NCBI GenBank assembly: GCA_002456975.1
Contig: NTKA01000020.1
Coordinates: 1-36,339 of the forward strand
Source of the DNA: Halieaceae bacterium MED-G27
GTDB lineage: Bacteria; Pseudomonadota; Gammaproteobacteria; Pseudomonadales; Halieaceae
Length of the DNA stretch: 36,339 nucleotides
Reading direction: 5' to 3'
Position numbers and translations under genes: made by a program. Under the pieces are notes generated by a model. That model saw only the letters and a program-made list of their open reading frames with translations. It was not told where the DNA came from and did no database searches. Position 1 is the first letter of the stretch. Every line of letters begins with the position of its first letter. Below, one piece after another: positions 26,210 to 35,109 of the stretch.

Positions 26210-27436
26210 ATGACGTTGATAGTCCAAAAATACGGCGGCACATCGGTTGGGTCGGTGGAGCGAATCGAGGCGGTTGCAGATCGCGTCGCTAAGCATCACA
26301 ACGCCGGCGAACAACTGGTGGTCGTCGTGTCGGCGATGTCAGGCGAAACAAACCGGCTACTTGGACTCGCAACGAGTATTCTCGACGATCCTACACCGCG
26401 CGAGCTAGACATCATGATGTCGACGGGCGAACAGGTGTCGATGGCATTGCTGACCATGGCTCTGCACAAGCGTGGTGTCGGTGCGGTGTCGCTCAACGGT
26501 AGTCAGGTTCGCATTCTCACCGATGATTCCCACACAAAGGCGCGTATTAAGGATATCGATAGCCGTCGTATCTCGAGTGAGTTGGAGAGTCGACATGTAG
26601 TTGTGGTGGCCGGTTTCCAGGGTGTCGATGAAGCCGGTAACGTGACAACCCTTGGTCGAGGTGGCTCAGATACTACGGCTGTGGCGCTCGCCGCGGCGCT
26701 AAAGGCCGATGAATGCCAGATTTATACCGATGTTGATGGCGTCTATACCACCGACCCTCGAGTGGTCGATGGCGCCAAGCGGCTCGAAAAAATTACCTTT
26801 GAAGAGATGCTCGAAATGGCCAGCATGGGCTCGAAGGTGCTCCAGTTACGCTCGGTAGAGTTTGCCGGTAAATACAATGTGCCACTGCGTGTCTTAAGCA
26901 GCTTTGATGATGGCCCGGGCACACTCATAACCATGGATGAGGATAACGAAATGGAAGCCCCACAGATTGCCGGAATTGCCTTCAATCGCGACGAGGCTAA
27001 GTTGACGGTTGTCGGCGTACCCGACACACCCGGTATGGCGTATGAGATTCTGGGTCCTATTGGCGAAGCAAATATAGAAGTCGACGTCATTCTGCAAAAC
27101 ACCGGCGACTGCGGAAAAACCGATTTTACGTTTACAGTTGCTCGAAACGACTTGGCTGCAGCAGAGAAGATAGTGGCGGCGCAAACTGAGCGTTTGGGGG
27201 CGGTCGAGTGGAGTTCGGATAGTCATATCGCCAAGGTCTCCGTCGTGGGCGTTGGCATGCGCTCACACGCAGGTGTTGCTGCGACTATGTTCCGATCGTT
27301 GGCTGACGTGGGTGTCAATATCCTGATGATCAGCACTTCTGAGATTAAGATCTCGGTCATCATTTACGAGAAGTTTCTCGAGCTCGCGGTTCGTGCCTTG
27401 CACTCGGGATTCGGTCTCGATGATGAGGAGGACTAG
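26210..27436 (+). CDS. lysC: aspartate kinase
   Basis: Monofunctional aspartokinase (408 aa): phosphorylates aspartate, the first step to lysine, threonine, methionine and diaminopimelate. The signature KYGGTSVGSVERI opens the amino-acid-kinase domain (about 1-245), with SAMSGETNRLL and the GRGGSDTTAVALAAAL stretch. Two ACT domains follow (about 265-400), so feedback inhibition by pathway products is expected. The length matches the alpha subunit of Pseudomonas-type enzymes (about 410). The order alaS-lysC-csrA is widespread in gammaproteobacteria. Confidence 0.96.
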   Translation: MTLIVQKYGGTSVGSVERIEAVADRVAKHHNAGEQLVVVVSAMSGETNRLLGLATSILDDPTPRELDIMMSTGEQVSMALLTMALHKRGVGAVSLNGSQVRILTDDSHTKARIKDIDSRRISSELESRHVVVVAGFQGVDEAGNVTTLGRGGSDTTAVALAAALKADECQIYTDVDGVYTTDPRVVDGAKRLEKITFEEMLEMASMGSKVLQLRSVEFAGKYNVPLRVLSSFDDGPGTLITMDEDNEMEAPQIAGIAFNRDEAKLTVVGVPDTPGMAYEILGPIGEANIEVDVILQNTGDCGKTDFTFTVARNDLAAAEKIVAAQTERLGAVEWSSDSHIAKVSVVGVGMRSHAGVAATMFRSLADVGVNILMISTSEIKISVIIYEKFLELAVRALHSGFGLDDEED

Positions 27437-27497
27437 CGCTGCGGCAAACGCTGGCATCCGCTACATCGGGCGTGTAGCCTGCAAACATAGCTCATCG

Positions 27498-27509
27498 GAA
27501 CAAGGACGT
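27498..27509 (+). promoter_or_regulatory. CsrA-like binding site over the csrA ribosome-binding site
   Basis: GAACAAGGACGT matches the CsrA SELEX consensus (RUACARGGAUGU) at 10 of 12 positions. Its GGA (27504-27506) is also the Shine-Dalgarno core, eight bases before the csrA ATG. Binding of CsrA here would block its own translation, as established for csrA in E. coli. Confidence 0.55.
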
Positions 27510-27514
27510 ATGCG

Positions 27515-27724
27515 ATGTTAATTCTGACTAGGCGGATCGACGAATCTTTAGTCATTGGTGACGATGTCACCATTACGATCCTAGGCATCAAGGGCAACCA
27601 AGTAAGAATCGGTGTTGCTGCCCCGAAAGACGTCGCGGTGCATCGAGAAGAGCTGTCCGAGAAGCCGACCACTGTTCCGAGAGGCGGTTATACCGCTCAC
27701 CCCCCGGGCAAAGAACCTAAATAA
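27515..27724 (+). CDS. csrA: carbon storage regulator CsrA
   Basis: CsrA/RsmA (69 aa) is a dimeric RNA-binding protein that controls translation and stability of many mRNAs. The N-terminal strand MLILTRR and the RNA-contact region [18 protein letters not shown], including the key Arg and the GVxAPKxVxVHR core, are intact. The tail after residue 50 (Pro/Gly/Lys rich) differs from the enteric form. It lies after lysC. The leader carries a site that resembles its own binding consensus. Confidence 0.96.
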   Translation: MLILTRRIDESLVIGDDVTITILGIKGNQVRIGVAAPKDVAVHREELSEKPTTVPRGGYTAHPPGKEPK

Positions 27725-27822
27725 AATCAGTCCTCAGTCGCTACCCAATCCTAGGTTGGCGTTTGCCAAGTCCCAGGCGCTTGGCTAACCTCACAGCAAT
27801 AACAATAAACAGGTATTCAATA

Positions 27823-28659
27823 ATGTCTGATAGCGTTCCGATTACCCCACTCACGCCGGCCATCGGTGCTAAAATAGGCAATGTCGATCTGCGGTCAGTG
27901 AGCGACTACCAGATTGAAGCGATCAGAGCCGCATTGCTCGAATATCAAGTCATTTTCTTCCGCGATCAGGAATTGGATCAGGAGCAGCACATTGCTTTTG
28001 CGAGGCATTTCGGCGATCTGGAAATACACCCGGCAACACCACCTGGTCAGGCTAACCCCGAGGTCCTTCATATCGCTCATGGCCCAAACTCAAAGGGGCG
28101 TGAGAACGCATGGCATTCCGATGTCACCTGGCGTGATAAACCGTCCCTAGGCTCGATTTTGAAGGCGGTAGAGGTGCCTGCGGTTGGCGGTGACACCTTG
28201 TTCGCCAATATGGTGCTTGCCTACGATCAGCTGTCAGACGAAATAAAGGAAAAGATCACAGGTCGCGTTGCAGTTCATGATATTGCACGGGTCTTTGCGG
28301 GACGTCTGAACATGAGCGAGGACGAGTTACGCGAGAAGTACCCACTGTCGGAGCACCCGGTGGTCAGGACTCATCCAGAAACAGGGCGTAGCGTGCTGTA
28401 CGTTAATGTGGCGTTCACGACACATATCAAAGACATGGACTCGGCTGAGAGTGATGCGCTCCTCGCTGACCTGTTTCGCACTGCCTGGAATCCGGAATTA
28501 CAGTGTCGATTTAAGTGGCGACCGGGATCGCTGGCATTTTGGGATAATAGGGCGTGTCAGCATTTCGCCGCATCTGATTACTTCCCGCAAGTTAGGAAAA
28601 TGGAGCGTGTGACAATTGCAGGTGACAAACCGTATTTTGATGGCAGCGAAGCCGCCTAG
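27823..28659 (+). CDS. TauD/TfdA family Fe(II)/2-oxoglutarate-dependent dioxygenase
   Basis: A 278-aa non-haem iron dioxygenase. The iron triad is H98, D100 (in WHSDVTW) and H247. The 2-oxoglutarate-binding Arg is R262 in KMERVTI. These positions follow E. coli TauD (H99, D101, H255, R270) almost exactly, and the N-terminal ALLEYQVIFFRDQ is also family-like. Substrates of this family include taurine, other sulfonates and aryloxyacids; none can be chosen here, as no transporter or sulfur gene is adjacent. The ATG at 27823 is preferred to an in-frame ATG 60 bases upstream. The gene stands between csrA and tRNA-Ser, an uncommon place for it. Confidence 0.9.
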   Translation: MSDSVPITPLTPAIGAKIGNVDLRSVSDYQIEAIRAALLEYQVIFFRDQELDQEQHIAFARHFGDLEIHPATPPGQANPEVLHIAHGPNSKGRENAWHSDVTWRDKPSLGSILKAVEVPAVGGDTLFANMVLAYDQLSDEIKEKITGRVAVHDIARVFAGRLNMSEDELREKYPLSEHPVVRTHPETGRSVLYVNVAFTTHIKDMDSAESDALLADLFRTAWNPELQCRFKWRPGSLAFWDNRACQHFAASDYFPQVRKMERVTIAGDKPYFDGSEAA

Positions 28660-28779
28660 CAGATCGCGAGGCGCTTATCAGCAACGAGAAACCGCTGAGC
28701 GGCTCAGTGCCAAATGCTCTTCTGGTGAAATTCGAGCGAGGCGCTGGATTCTCATCAAACCACCTTTTCACAACCACAC

Positions 28780-28799
28780 AAAAAGCGACTCGCTGAGTC
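28780..28799 (-). terminator. intrinsic terminator of tRNA-Ser
   Basis: On the minus strand, GACTC-AGC-GAGTC forms a 5-bp hairpin, followed by GC and five T residues (28780-28784). It lies 14 bases after the CCA end of the tRNA gene. Confidence 0.65.
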
Positions 28800-28812
28800 C
28801 CCTTTATAGAGG

Positions 28813-28903
28813 TGGCGGAGAAGGAGGGATTCGAACCCTCGATACGCTATTAACGTATACTCCCTTAGCAGGGGAGCGCCTTCAGCCACTCGGCCACTTC
28901 TCC
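28813..28903 (-). tRNA. tRNA-Ser(GCT)
   Basis: A complete class II tRNA on the minus strand. The acceptor stem GGAGAAG pairs with CTTCTCC, followed by discriminator G and an encoded CCA (28813-28815). The anticodon loop CTGCTAA is closed by CTCCC/GGGAG, with the anticodon GCT at 28867-28869. A long variable arm and the T-loop TTCGAAT are present. The sequence closely resembles E. coli tRNA-Ser(GCU). In many gammaproteobacteria this tRNA follows csrA in the same direction; here it is inverted. Confidence 0.97.
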
Positions 28904-28913
28904 GTGGGGCGTG

Positions 28914-28922
28914 AGAATAGCA
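28914..28922 (-). promoter_or_regulatory. putative extended -10 promoter of tRNA-Ser
   Basis: On the minus strand, TGC followed by TATTCT forms an extended -10, about ten bases upstream of the mature 5' end. A C-rich discriminator (CACGCCCC) follows, as is usual for stringently controlled stable-RNA promoters. No good -35 is seen. Confidence 0.4.
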
Positions 28923-29205
28923 CAACAGCCTCGATTTGCGACATTATCAAAGCCAACAAAATAGGTTGTTGCGCGCACTATTGAAGATGGCACCAAGTGC
29001 AGTTCTACAGTCTCATTAGCTAACGTGGGTTTCGTTCTCGTTGATAGGCACTGACATCCTCAGTGCACGACGATTTGATGCTTTTTTACAATGCCTCGCT
29101 GGTGACTTGCAGTTTTTTTTTGGCGTTGTGCGCGCACTGAATCTAAACTAAAAAAGGTCTGTGTGGATAGACGATTAAACAACTGGATGTTGGAGGTAGT
29201 TCAGC
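28923..29205. other. intergenic region between tRNA-Ser and the DUF1800 gene
   Basis: No gene is visible. It holds a clean 7-bp hairpin, GCACTGA-CATCC-TCAGTGC (29048-29066), two T-runs (T6 near 29082 and T9 at 29113-29121), and two copies of GCGCGCACT (28971-28979 and 29130-29138). A weak promoter, TTGGCG (29121-29126) and TAAACT (29144-29149), could serve the downstream gene. Confidence 0.5.
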
Positions 29206-30423
29206 TTGGCTCGCGGAAAGAACGCTTTGGGTGGGCTCTATCGCTCTTTTTTGATGACTCTTTTTGCGCTGTTGGTGAGCGCTATATTTCTTGGGTCCAG
29301 CGGATTTGCACAACCATCCAAGCTTTCGAATGATCGCTTAGCTGCAATACTGTTGCTGGGAGATCATTCGATCGATAGTGATGGCGATGGGGTGCTTGAT
29401 CTTGAGGATGTGTTCCCAGACAACCAGCTTGAGTGGTTAGATACCGATGGCGATGGCATTGGTAATAACAAAGATCTGGATGATGATAACGATGGTTTCC
29501 CTGACCTCGATGACCCAGCACCTCTGAACCCCGACATCACGGGCGTCATCAATGATCTAGCGCCATTTGTCGACCGTAATCGAGTGTCAAAATTTCTGAG
29601 CAGGGCGACTTTTGGCGCTGAAAGTAATGAACTTGATAATTTGGAAGCAACCGGCGTTTCGTCTTGGCTGACTGATCAGTTCGCAAAACCGAAGAGCTCC
29701 TATTTGGCAGTGCTTGACGAGTATCAAGGTCGTTTGCCGTTCATCGAGTTCAACTTATGGAATGAGGCGAGCACGACCTTTGCTTTCTGGAAAAATACTT
29801 TGCTGGGTGAGGATCAGCTCAGACAGCGCATGATGTTTGCACTGTCACAGATCTTGGTGGTGTCGAGTGCCGGTGGTGACCAACTTACCGATATTCCCGA
29901 GGCCACGGCCTACCATCAGGAAATCTTACAAATCCACGCCTTTGGGAATTACAGAGAGCTGCTTGAGGCAATCACGTATTCGCCGGGCATGGGATTCTAT
30001 TTAACCTACATGGGCAACCAGAAAGGGAATCCCCAAACCGGTCGACAACCTGATGAGAACTATGCAAGAGAGCTGTTGCAGTTGTTCACCGTTGGGTTGG
30101 TAGCGCTTAATCCAGACGGGTCAGTCAAGCTCGACCAGAATGGCAGTGCGATTGAGCTCTACAACAACGACGATATCACTGGTCTCGCCAAGGTCTTTAC
30201 AGGGCTTGATCGCACCTTTCCCGAAGAGGATGGTGGTGAAGATCCGGAGGTGTTGAAAAGTTGGCGAGAGCCGATGGTGATTTACCCAGAACTTCACTCG
30301 TCACTTGAGAAATCGTTCCTTGGTTTAACGATCCCTGAAAATACAGGCGCGGCTCTGAGTATCGACCTTGCACTTGATCACATCATGCAGCACCCAAACG
30401 TGGGCCCATTTATTGGACGTTAA
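29206..30423 (+). CDS. DUF1800 family exported protein, N-terminal part (ends at in-frame stop)
   Basis: Residues 1-405 of a secreted DUF1800 protein. It has a signal peptide (about 1-36), an Asp-rich segment with thrombospondin type 3-like calcium-binding repeats (56-110, such as DSDGDGVLDLEDVFPDN and DTDGDGIGNN), then the DUF1800 domain (from RVSKFLSRATFGA, with ENYARELLQLFTVG). The start is TTG at 29206 with GGAGG nine bases upstream. The frame ends at TAA (30421-30423) directly after HPNVGPFIGR. Family members continue here with QLIQR, and the sequence continues in the same frame with LIQRFTTSNPSPAYV. So this is one gene cut by a single stop, not two genes. DUF1800 proteins usually pair with DUF1501; their function is unknown. 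Confidence 0.85.
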   Translation: MARGKNALGGLYRSFLMTLFALLVSAIFLGSSGFAQPSKLSNDRLAAILLLGDHSIDSDGDGVLDLEDVFPDNQLEWLDTDGDGIGNNKDLDDDNDGFPDLDDPAPLNPDITGVINDLAPFVDRNRVSKFLSRATFGAESNELDNLEATGVSSWLTDQFAKPKSSYLAVLDEYQGRLPFIEFNLWNEASTTFAFWKNTLLGEDQLRQRMMFALSQILVVSSAGGDQLTDIPEATAYHQEILQIHAFGNYRELLEAITYSPGMGFYLTYMGNQKGNPQTGRQPDENYARELLQLFTVGLVALNPDGSVKLDQNGSAIELYNNDDITGLAKVFTGLDRTFPEEDGGEDPEVLKSWREPMVIYPELHSSLEKSFLGLTIPENTGAALSIDLALDHIMQHPNVGPFIGR

Positions 30424-31230
30424 CTCATTCAACGGTTTACGACTAGCAATCCCAGTCCCGCGTATGTGCGCAGGGTGGCGTCGGCTTTTGATCGTGGTTC
30501 TTTTACCTTGCCTAATGGTGTTGTGGTGGGTGATGGTCGCAAGGGAGATCTTAAGGCAACACTCTCAGCTATTCTCCTCGACCCTGAGACCATAGACCCT
30601 GTTGATCCACAGCGCTTTGGTAAATTGAAGGAGCCGGTGCTTCGCTTTACTCAATGGGCACGAGCGTTCAGCGCGGGCACAGTAACTCCAGAGTACACAA
30701 CCGAACTTTATGATTTATCGTCTCCCTCGGACCTGGGTCAGCACCCTTTTAGAGCATCCTCGGTATTCAATTTTTATCGTCCGGGCTACGTCCCATCTGG
30801 AACGGAAAGTGGCGCTGCCGGAATGACAGCGCCTGAGTTTCAGATTACGAATGCATCCACAATTCCCGGCTACATTAATTTGATAACTTTTTTTGCTCAC
30901 AGTCGAACCCAAGAGGCCGATCTCGAAAAGTACACCGATCTCGCATCTGTGATTGAGGTCGACTTTGCGCCGGAGTTGACTCGTTCAAGCTTTGTTCCCA
31001 ACTATGAAAAAGAATTAGCGCTTGCCTCGGATGAGCAGGCGTTAGTCACTCACCTTGATACGCTGCTGACTGGCGGTACTTTATCGCCCGATGCTCGGTT
31101 GACGATTCAACAGTATGTCGGATCGATCTCACTAAATGAGGTTGAGGATGTTGACGTAGCGCTTGAGCAGCGTGTTGCACTAGCCGTGACGTTAGTGATG
31201 AGCTCGCCAGACTACTGGGTACTGAATTAG
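30424..31230 (+). pseudogene. DUF1800 C-terminal part, downstream of the in-frame TAA
   Basis: The remaining 268 codons of the same reading frame. They begin LIQRFTTSNPSPAYVRRVA, which is the conserved C-terminal block of DUF1800, followed by GDLKATLSAILLDPET and SVFNFYRPGYVP. Nothing else is decayed: no frameshift or further stop appears up to 31230. A CAA-to-TAA change at the expected Gln would explain the break. Separate re-initiation at GTG 30466 is possible but would give a fragment without signal peptide. Other explanations are read-through, a sequencing error or a recent nonsense mutation. Confidence 0.75.
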
Positions 31231-31240
31231 GAGACTTTAG

Positions 31241-32614
31241 ATGGCAGTCGCTAGACGAGATATTCTGAAAGCCACGCTCGTTGGATCAATGGGTTCGCTC
31301 ACCGGTGTCAACGTCAAGGCACAGAATGCGAGTGATGACTACAAGGCTTTGGTTTGCGTATTTCTGTTTGGAGGCATGGACTGCCACGACCTCTTAATAC
31401 CTTATGGTACATCCGCTTACGCTGATTACGCATCGGTTCGTGAGGAGTTACTGACCGGGTATCAAGGATCTCGGGAGCGCAGTGCACTGGCCCCTCTGAC
31501 CGGAAGTGGTACTGCCTCCACCCCTACGTTTGCATTTCCGCCCGATTTAGCAGGCTTACAAAGTCTGTTTAATCAATCGAGTTCTCCGCTAGCAGTGGTC
31601 GGTAACGTGGGACCGTTGGTCGAGCCCACTACTCAAGCTCAGCTCCAAGACCGATCTGTTCGATTACCACCACGCTTGTTTTCTCACAATGACCAACAGA
31701 GTGTTTGGCAAGCGAGTCAGCCTGAGGGCGCGCAATACGGCTGGGGCGGATTGTTCGCAGACGCGGTGTTGGCGAGAAACTCCGAAACCACTTTCACTAC
31801 GATTACCGGTGGTGGCGCAGAGGTGTTTCTTACAGGTCGTGCGAGCAGCCCTTACCAGGTCAGTTTAGATGGTCGGACGGCCCTTGAGCTCAAGGAAATC
31901 ATTGAGGAGGAGACCACAGGGTCCTTGCAGTCATTCGATGAGCTTATCGCTACACAATCGACTCAGTCTGATCATATTTTGGTGCGAGATTTAGCCTCAG
32001 CTTTTAGATCAGGTTTTTCGGCGAACAAGGCATTTGCCTCCGCGATCAAAAGTGCGCCAACCTCCGCTGTGTCTTTTCCCATGACGGGATTAGGCCGACA
32101 GCTAGAGATGGTCGCCAGAGCAATTTCCGTTAATGGACAAATGGGTGTTTCGCGACAAATATTTTTGGTGGGTATGGGTGGCTTTGACACTCACTCGGGT
32201 CAGGCGAGCTGGCTGCCCAACTTACTTCGTGGCATGAATGACGCTTTCGTAGCTTTCAATGACAGACTGGCTGAGTTCGGCTATTCGGATAAGGTCACAC
32301 TGTTTACTGCGTCTGATTTTGGTAGAACGTTGTCAGTGAATGGTGACGGTACTGATCATGGTTGGGGCGGTCACCATTTGGTCATGGGTGGGGCTGTGAA
32401 CGGGGGCGATATTTATGGCGAAGTACCTCCTTCAGTTTTAGGTAACGAGCGTGATGCAGGGCAAGGGCGTTTAATTCCCACAATTTCGGTCGAAGAATAC
32501 GCAGCATCATTGGGAAGATGGTTTGGCCTGTCGACAGAGGAGTTACGGGCCGCTTTGCCGAACTTAACTAACTTTAGCGACACCACTTTAAGTTCATTAT
32601 TGAAACCATCCTGA
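31241..32614 (+). CDS. DUF1501 family protein with Tat-like signal
   Basis: A 457-aa protein of the DUF1501 family, related in fold to alkaline phosphatase/sulfatase-type hydrolases. The N-terminus ARRDILKATL (residues 4-13) is a twin-arginine-type motif followed by a short hydrophobic stretch, suggesting export folded. Family blocks are FLFGGMDCHD (41-50), GMGGFDTHSGQ and the SDFGRTLSVNGDGTDHGWGGHH stretch, with likely metal-binding Asp and His. AGGAG precedes the ATG, ten bases after the DUF1800 frame ends, so the two form an operon. DUF1800/DUF1501 pairs are common; their substrate is not established. This gene is intact although its partner is interrupted. Confidence 0.9.
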   Translation: MAVARRDILKATLVGSMGSLTGVNVKAQNASDDYKALVCVFLFGGMDCHDLLIPYGTSAYADYASVREELLTGYQGSRERSALAPLTGSGTASTPTFAFPPDLAGLQSLFNQSSSPLAVVGNVGPLVEPTTQAQLQDRSVRLPPRLFSHNDQQSVWQASQPEGAQYGWGGLFADAVLARNSETTFTTITGGGAEVFLTGRASSPYQVSLDGRTALELKEIIEEETTGSLQSFDELIATQSTQSDHILVRDLASAFRSGFSANKAFASAIKSAPTSAVSFPMTGLGRQLEMVARAISVNGQMGVSRQIFLVGMGGFDTHSGQASWLPNLLRGMNDAFVAFNDRLAEFGYSDKVTLFTASDFGRTLSVNGDGTDHGWGGHHLVMGGAVNGGDIYGEVPPSVLGNERDAGQGRLIPTISVEEYAASLGRWFGLSTEELRAALPNLTNFSDTTLSSLLKPS

Positions 32615-32660
32615 CGTAACATAGTCATTTTGCTGTCCATGGCCGGTGGGTCCATTCACT

Positions 32661-33707
32661 ATGACTGATGAGCGTCTGCGATCGCACCGCCGATTTAACC
32701 CCCTCACCCGTGATTGGGTGTTGGTGTCACCCCAGCGCTCGAAGCGTCCCTGGCAGGGACAGACCGAAGCGCTTGCATCCACAAATCGTCCTCAGTACGA
32801 CCCGGATTGTTATTTGTGCCCTGGCAATCTCCGTGCATCCGGAGAGAACAACCCGGATTATTGCGAGCCGTTTGTTTTTGCCAATGACTTTCCTGCCTTG
32901 CTGAGCACGGGCGGAGTAAAAGCTGAATCTGACCATCCACTCCTAAAAAGCGAGCCCGAGGCCGGAGAGTGTCGAGTTATCTGTTTCTCGCCACGTCATG
33001 ATCTGACCTTGGCTCAAATGGAGGTTCCGGAGATCCGAAAAGTCGTCGATCTCTGGGCTGAGCAATATTTAGAGCTCGGTGCCAAGCCGACTATCAACCA
33101 TGTTCAAATTTTCGAGAATAAAGGCGAGATGATGGGCTGTAGCAACCCACATCCCCATGGCCAGATTTGGGCGCAGCAAAGTATTCCGAGTGAAATCAAG
33201 AAAGAGCTCGAGTCGATGCGTATCCACGCAAATGAGCATTCAAACACCTTATTGCAGGATTATGTTGCTCTCGAGTTAGAACGCGGCGAGCGGCTGGTTT
33301 ATCAAAACGAATTTTTCGCAGTGGTAGTGCCTTTCTGGGCCGTGTGGCCTTTTGAAACTCTGGTGTTGTGTAAGCGTCGAGTTGCGAGCCTATCTGATAT
33401 GACTGATGCTGAGCGAGACGGGCTGGCCGATATACTGAAGCAGCTAACCACCCGTTACGACAATCTATTTGAAACAAGATTTCCCTACTCAGCGGGTATG
33501 CATCAGGCACCCACTGATGGCGATGACTACAGCTATTTTGATTGGCATATGCATTTTTATCCGCCACTGTTGCGATCAGCCACGATTAAGAAGTTTTTGG
33601 TAGGTTATGAGCTGTTGGCGGAGCCGCAGCGTGACCTGACAGCTGAGGCGAGCGCCGAGCGTCTGAGAGCGGTGTCTGATATCCATTACTCGGTCAGCGA
33701 TCGATGA
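32661..33707 (+). CDS. galT: galactose-1-phosphate uridylyltransferase
   Basis: GalT (348 aa) exchanges UMP between UDP-glucose and galactose 1-phosphate in the Leloir pathway. The active-site HPH is at 164-166 with H166 the nucleophile, the same number as in E. coli. The zinc-binding Cys pair is C50/C53 in CYLCPGN. The C-terminal [14 protein letters not shown] is typical. A GTG at 32646 could also start translation, but the ATG at 32661 gives the E. coli length. The stop overlaps the galK start (ATGA). Confidence 0.96.
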   Translation: MTDERLRSHRRFNPLTRDWVLVSPQRSKRPWQGQTEALASTNRPQYDPDCYLCPGNLRASGENNPDYCEPFVFANDFPALLSTGGVKAESDHPLLKSEPEAGECRVICFSPRHDLTLAQMEVPEIRKVVDLWAEQYLELGAKPTINHVQIFENKGEMMGCSNPHPHGQIWAQQSIPSEIKKELESMRIHANEHSNTLLQDYVALELERGERLVYQNEFFAVVVPFWAVWPFETLVLCKRRVASLSDMTDAERDGLADILKQLTTRYDNLFETRFPYSAGMHQAPTDGDDYSYFDWHMHFYPPLLRSATIKKFLVGYELLAEPQRDLTAEASAERLRAVSDIHYSVSDR

Positions 33708-34888
33708 TTTGTGACCACGAGCAAATGGTGATGGCCGTTAGCGATGAGTTTGTGGCTCAATTTGGTGATGCTGAAGGTGTTCAGATCAGCATGGCACCAG
33801 GTCGCGTCAATCTGATCGGGGAATACACCGACTTTAATGACGGGTTTGTATTCCCCATGACCTTGAATAGGGGCGTGTATATTGCCGCGAGGGCAAGAGC
33901 GGATACCACAATCCGCTTGTGGTCGTCACAGTATCGAGAGCTTGTGGTTTTCGATCTCGATAACAATGCGAGAACCGAGCCCGGCTCGTGGCCTTGTTAT
34001 AGCGCGGGCGTTGCTTGCGAGCTATTAAAGCAGGGGCTTATTAGTCGAGGCTTTGATGCCATCATCGATGGTAATCTCGATTTGCAGGCAGGTCTGAGTT
34101 CATCGGCAGCGCTTGAAGTGGCGACGGCGGTATCGCTCCGCGCGTTATTTGGATTCGAGTTAGATCAAGTCGCTCTTGTGAAGCTGTGTCATCACGTTGA
34201 GCATCATTACGCTGAGGTTTTCTGTGGAGTGATGGACCAGTTTGCCTGCGGAACAGGGGAGGCGGGCCACGCTCTGTTTCTGGATTGTCGATCGCTCGCC
34301 TACGAGAACGTCCCGGTAGCCCTGGGCGATTATCGAATTCTTATCATGAACACAGGGGTCAAGCGCGCCTTGGCAACATCGGCCTACAACGAGCGGCGCG
34401 CCCAGTGTGATGAGGCCGTCAGGCGGCTTGTCGATGGGGGAATTAAGGCTGAATCGCTCCGAGATGTTTCAATGGAACAGCTGGAGGCGAATAAACAACT
34501 ATTGCCTGATTTGATTCTGAGAAGGGCACGTCATGTTATCGGCGAGAATCAACGAGTCATCGATGCTGTTGCAGTGCTGAAAGCTGGCGACTTGAATCGA
34601 TTAGGCGCGCTGATGCTGGAATCGCATAGGTCGCTATCTGAAGATTTCGAGGTCAGTTGTGAGGAGCTCGACATTTTGATCGACGGCTTAAGTAAATCCG
34701 GTGCAGTGCTAGGGGCTCGCATGACGGGTGCTGGTTTTGGCGGTTGTGCAGTTGCTCTGGTGGCGGCTGATGCCACACAGAATCTAGTCGAGGAATTATC
34801 GTCGAGGTATTCGGAGCAGTTCGGTTTAACATTGACCACAATGGTGCTCGATGACAATCGTAGCGCTGGTGTTATCACAATCAGTTAA
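33704..34888 (+). CDS. galK: galactokinase
   Basis: GalK (394 aa; E. coli 382) phosphorylates galactose, using ATP, in the cytosol. It is a GHMP kinase with [17 protein letters not shown] (galactose-binding motif), [11 protein letters not shown] (ATP loop) and the C-terminal [16 protein letters not shown]. The ATG at 33704 overlaps the galT stop. In-frame ATGs at 33725 and 33731 are alternative starts that would bring the length closer to the family. No galE, galM or sugar transporter is present in the window. Confidence 0.95.
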   Translation: MICDHEQMVMAVSDEFVAQFGDAEGVQISMAPGRVNLIGEYTDFNDGFVFPMTLNRGVYIAARARADTTIRLWSSQYRELVVFDLDNNARTEPGSWPCYSAGVACELLKQGLISRGFDAIIDGNLDLQAGLSSSAALEVATAVSLRALFGFELDQVALVKLCHHVEHHYAEVFCGVMDQFACGTGEAGHALFLDCRSLAYENVPVALGDYRILIMNTGVKRALATSAYNERRAQCDEAVRRLVDGGIKAESLRDVSMEQLEANKQLLPDLILRRARHVIGENQRVIDAVAVLKAGDLNRLGALMLESHRSLSEDFEVSCEELDILIDGLSKSGAVLGARMTGAGFGGCAVALVAADATQNLVEELSSRYSEQFGLTLTTMVLDDNRSAGVITIS

Positions 34889-35060
34889 CCGATACCTTCC
34901 CGGTTTTGACCAATCCAAAAGGTAACCTTCTGCAGATTCCGAAATGCGCGCGCACCAGCGTTGAGAAGGCTTTGGTCTTTTGACCAGTATTAGGGCTGGG
35001 AGCGAGAGATTATCGAGCCTACTTTGAGTTACCGCAGGGATCGTTTTAGGCGATGTTAGA

Positions 35061-35096
35061 TAGCCTCCCGCGAGGCGTTGCGCTAACGCGGGAAGC
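35061..35096. repeat. inverted repeats between galK and the exported protein gene
   Basis: Overlapping hairpins can form: TCCCGCG (35066-35072) with CGCGGGA (35087-35093), or inside it GCGTT (35075-35079) with AACGC (35085-35089). No T-run follows on either strand, so a classic intrinsic terminator is doubtful. The two flanking genes converge here. The rest of 34889-35109 shows nothing recognisable. Confidence 0.45.
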
Positions 35097-35109
35097 TAGT
35101 TTCTAGGCG

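Noticed and set aside
28616-28984. 122-codon plus-strand frame across tRNA-Ser.
   Set aside because: It is antisense to the tRNA and overlaps the dioxygenase gene.
30421-30423. Recoding of the stop as selenocysteine or pyrrolysine.
   Set aside because: The codon is TAA, which is used for neither, and the expected residue is Gln.
30421-30468. Two separate genes or a frameshift in the DUF1800 region.
   Set aside because: Both parts are in the same frame and the conserved block runs straight through the stop, so a single nonsense codon is the simplest reading.
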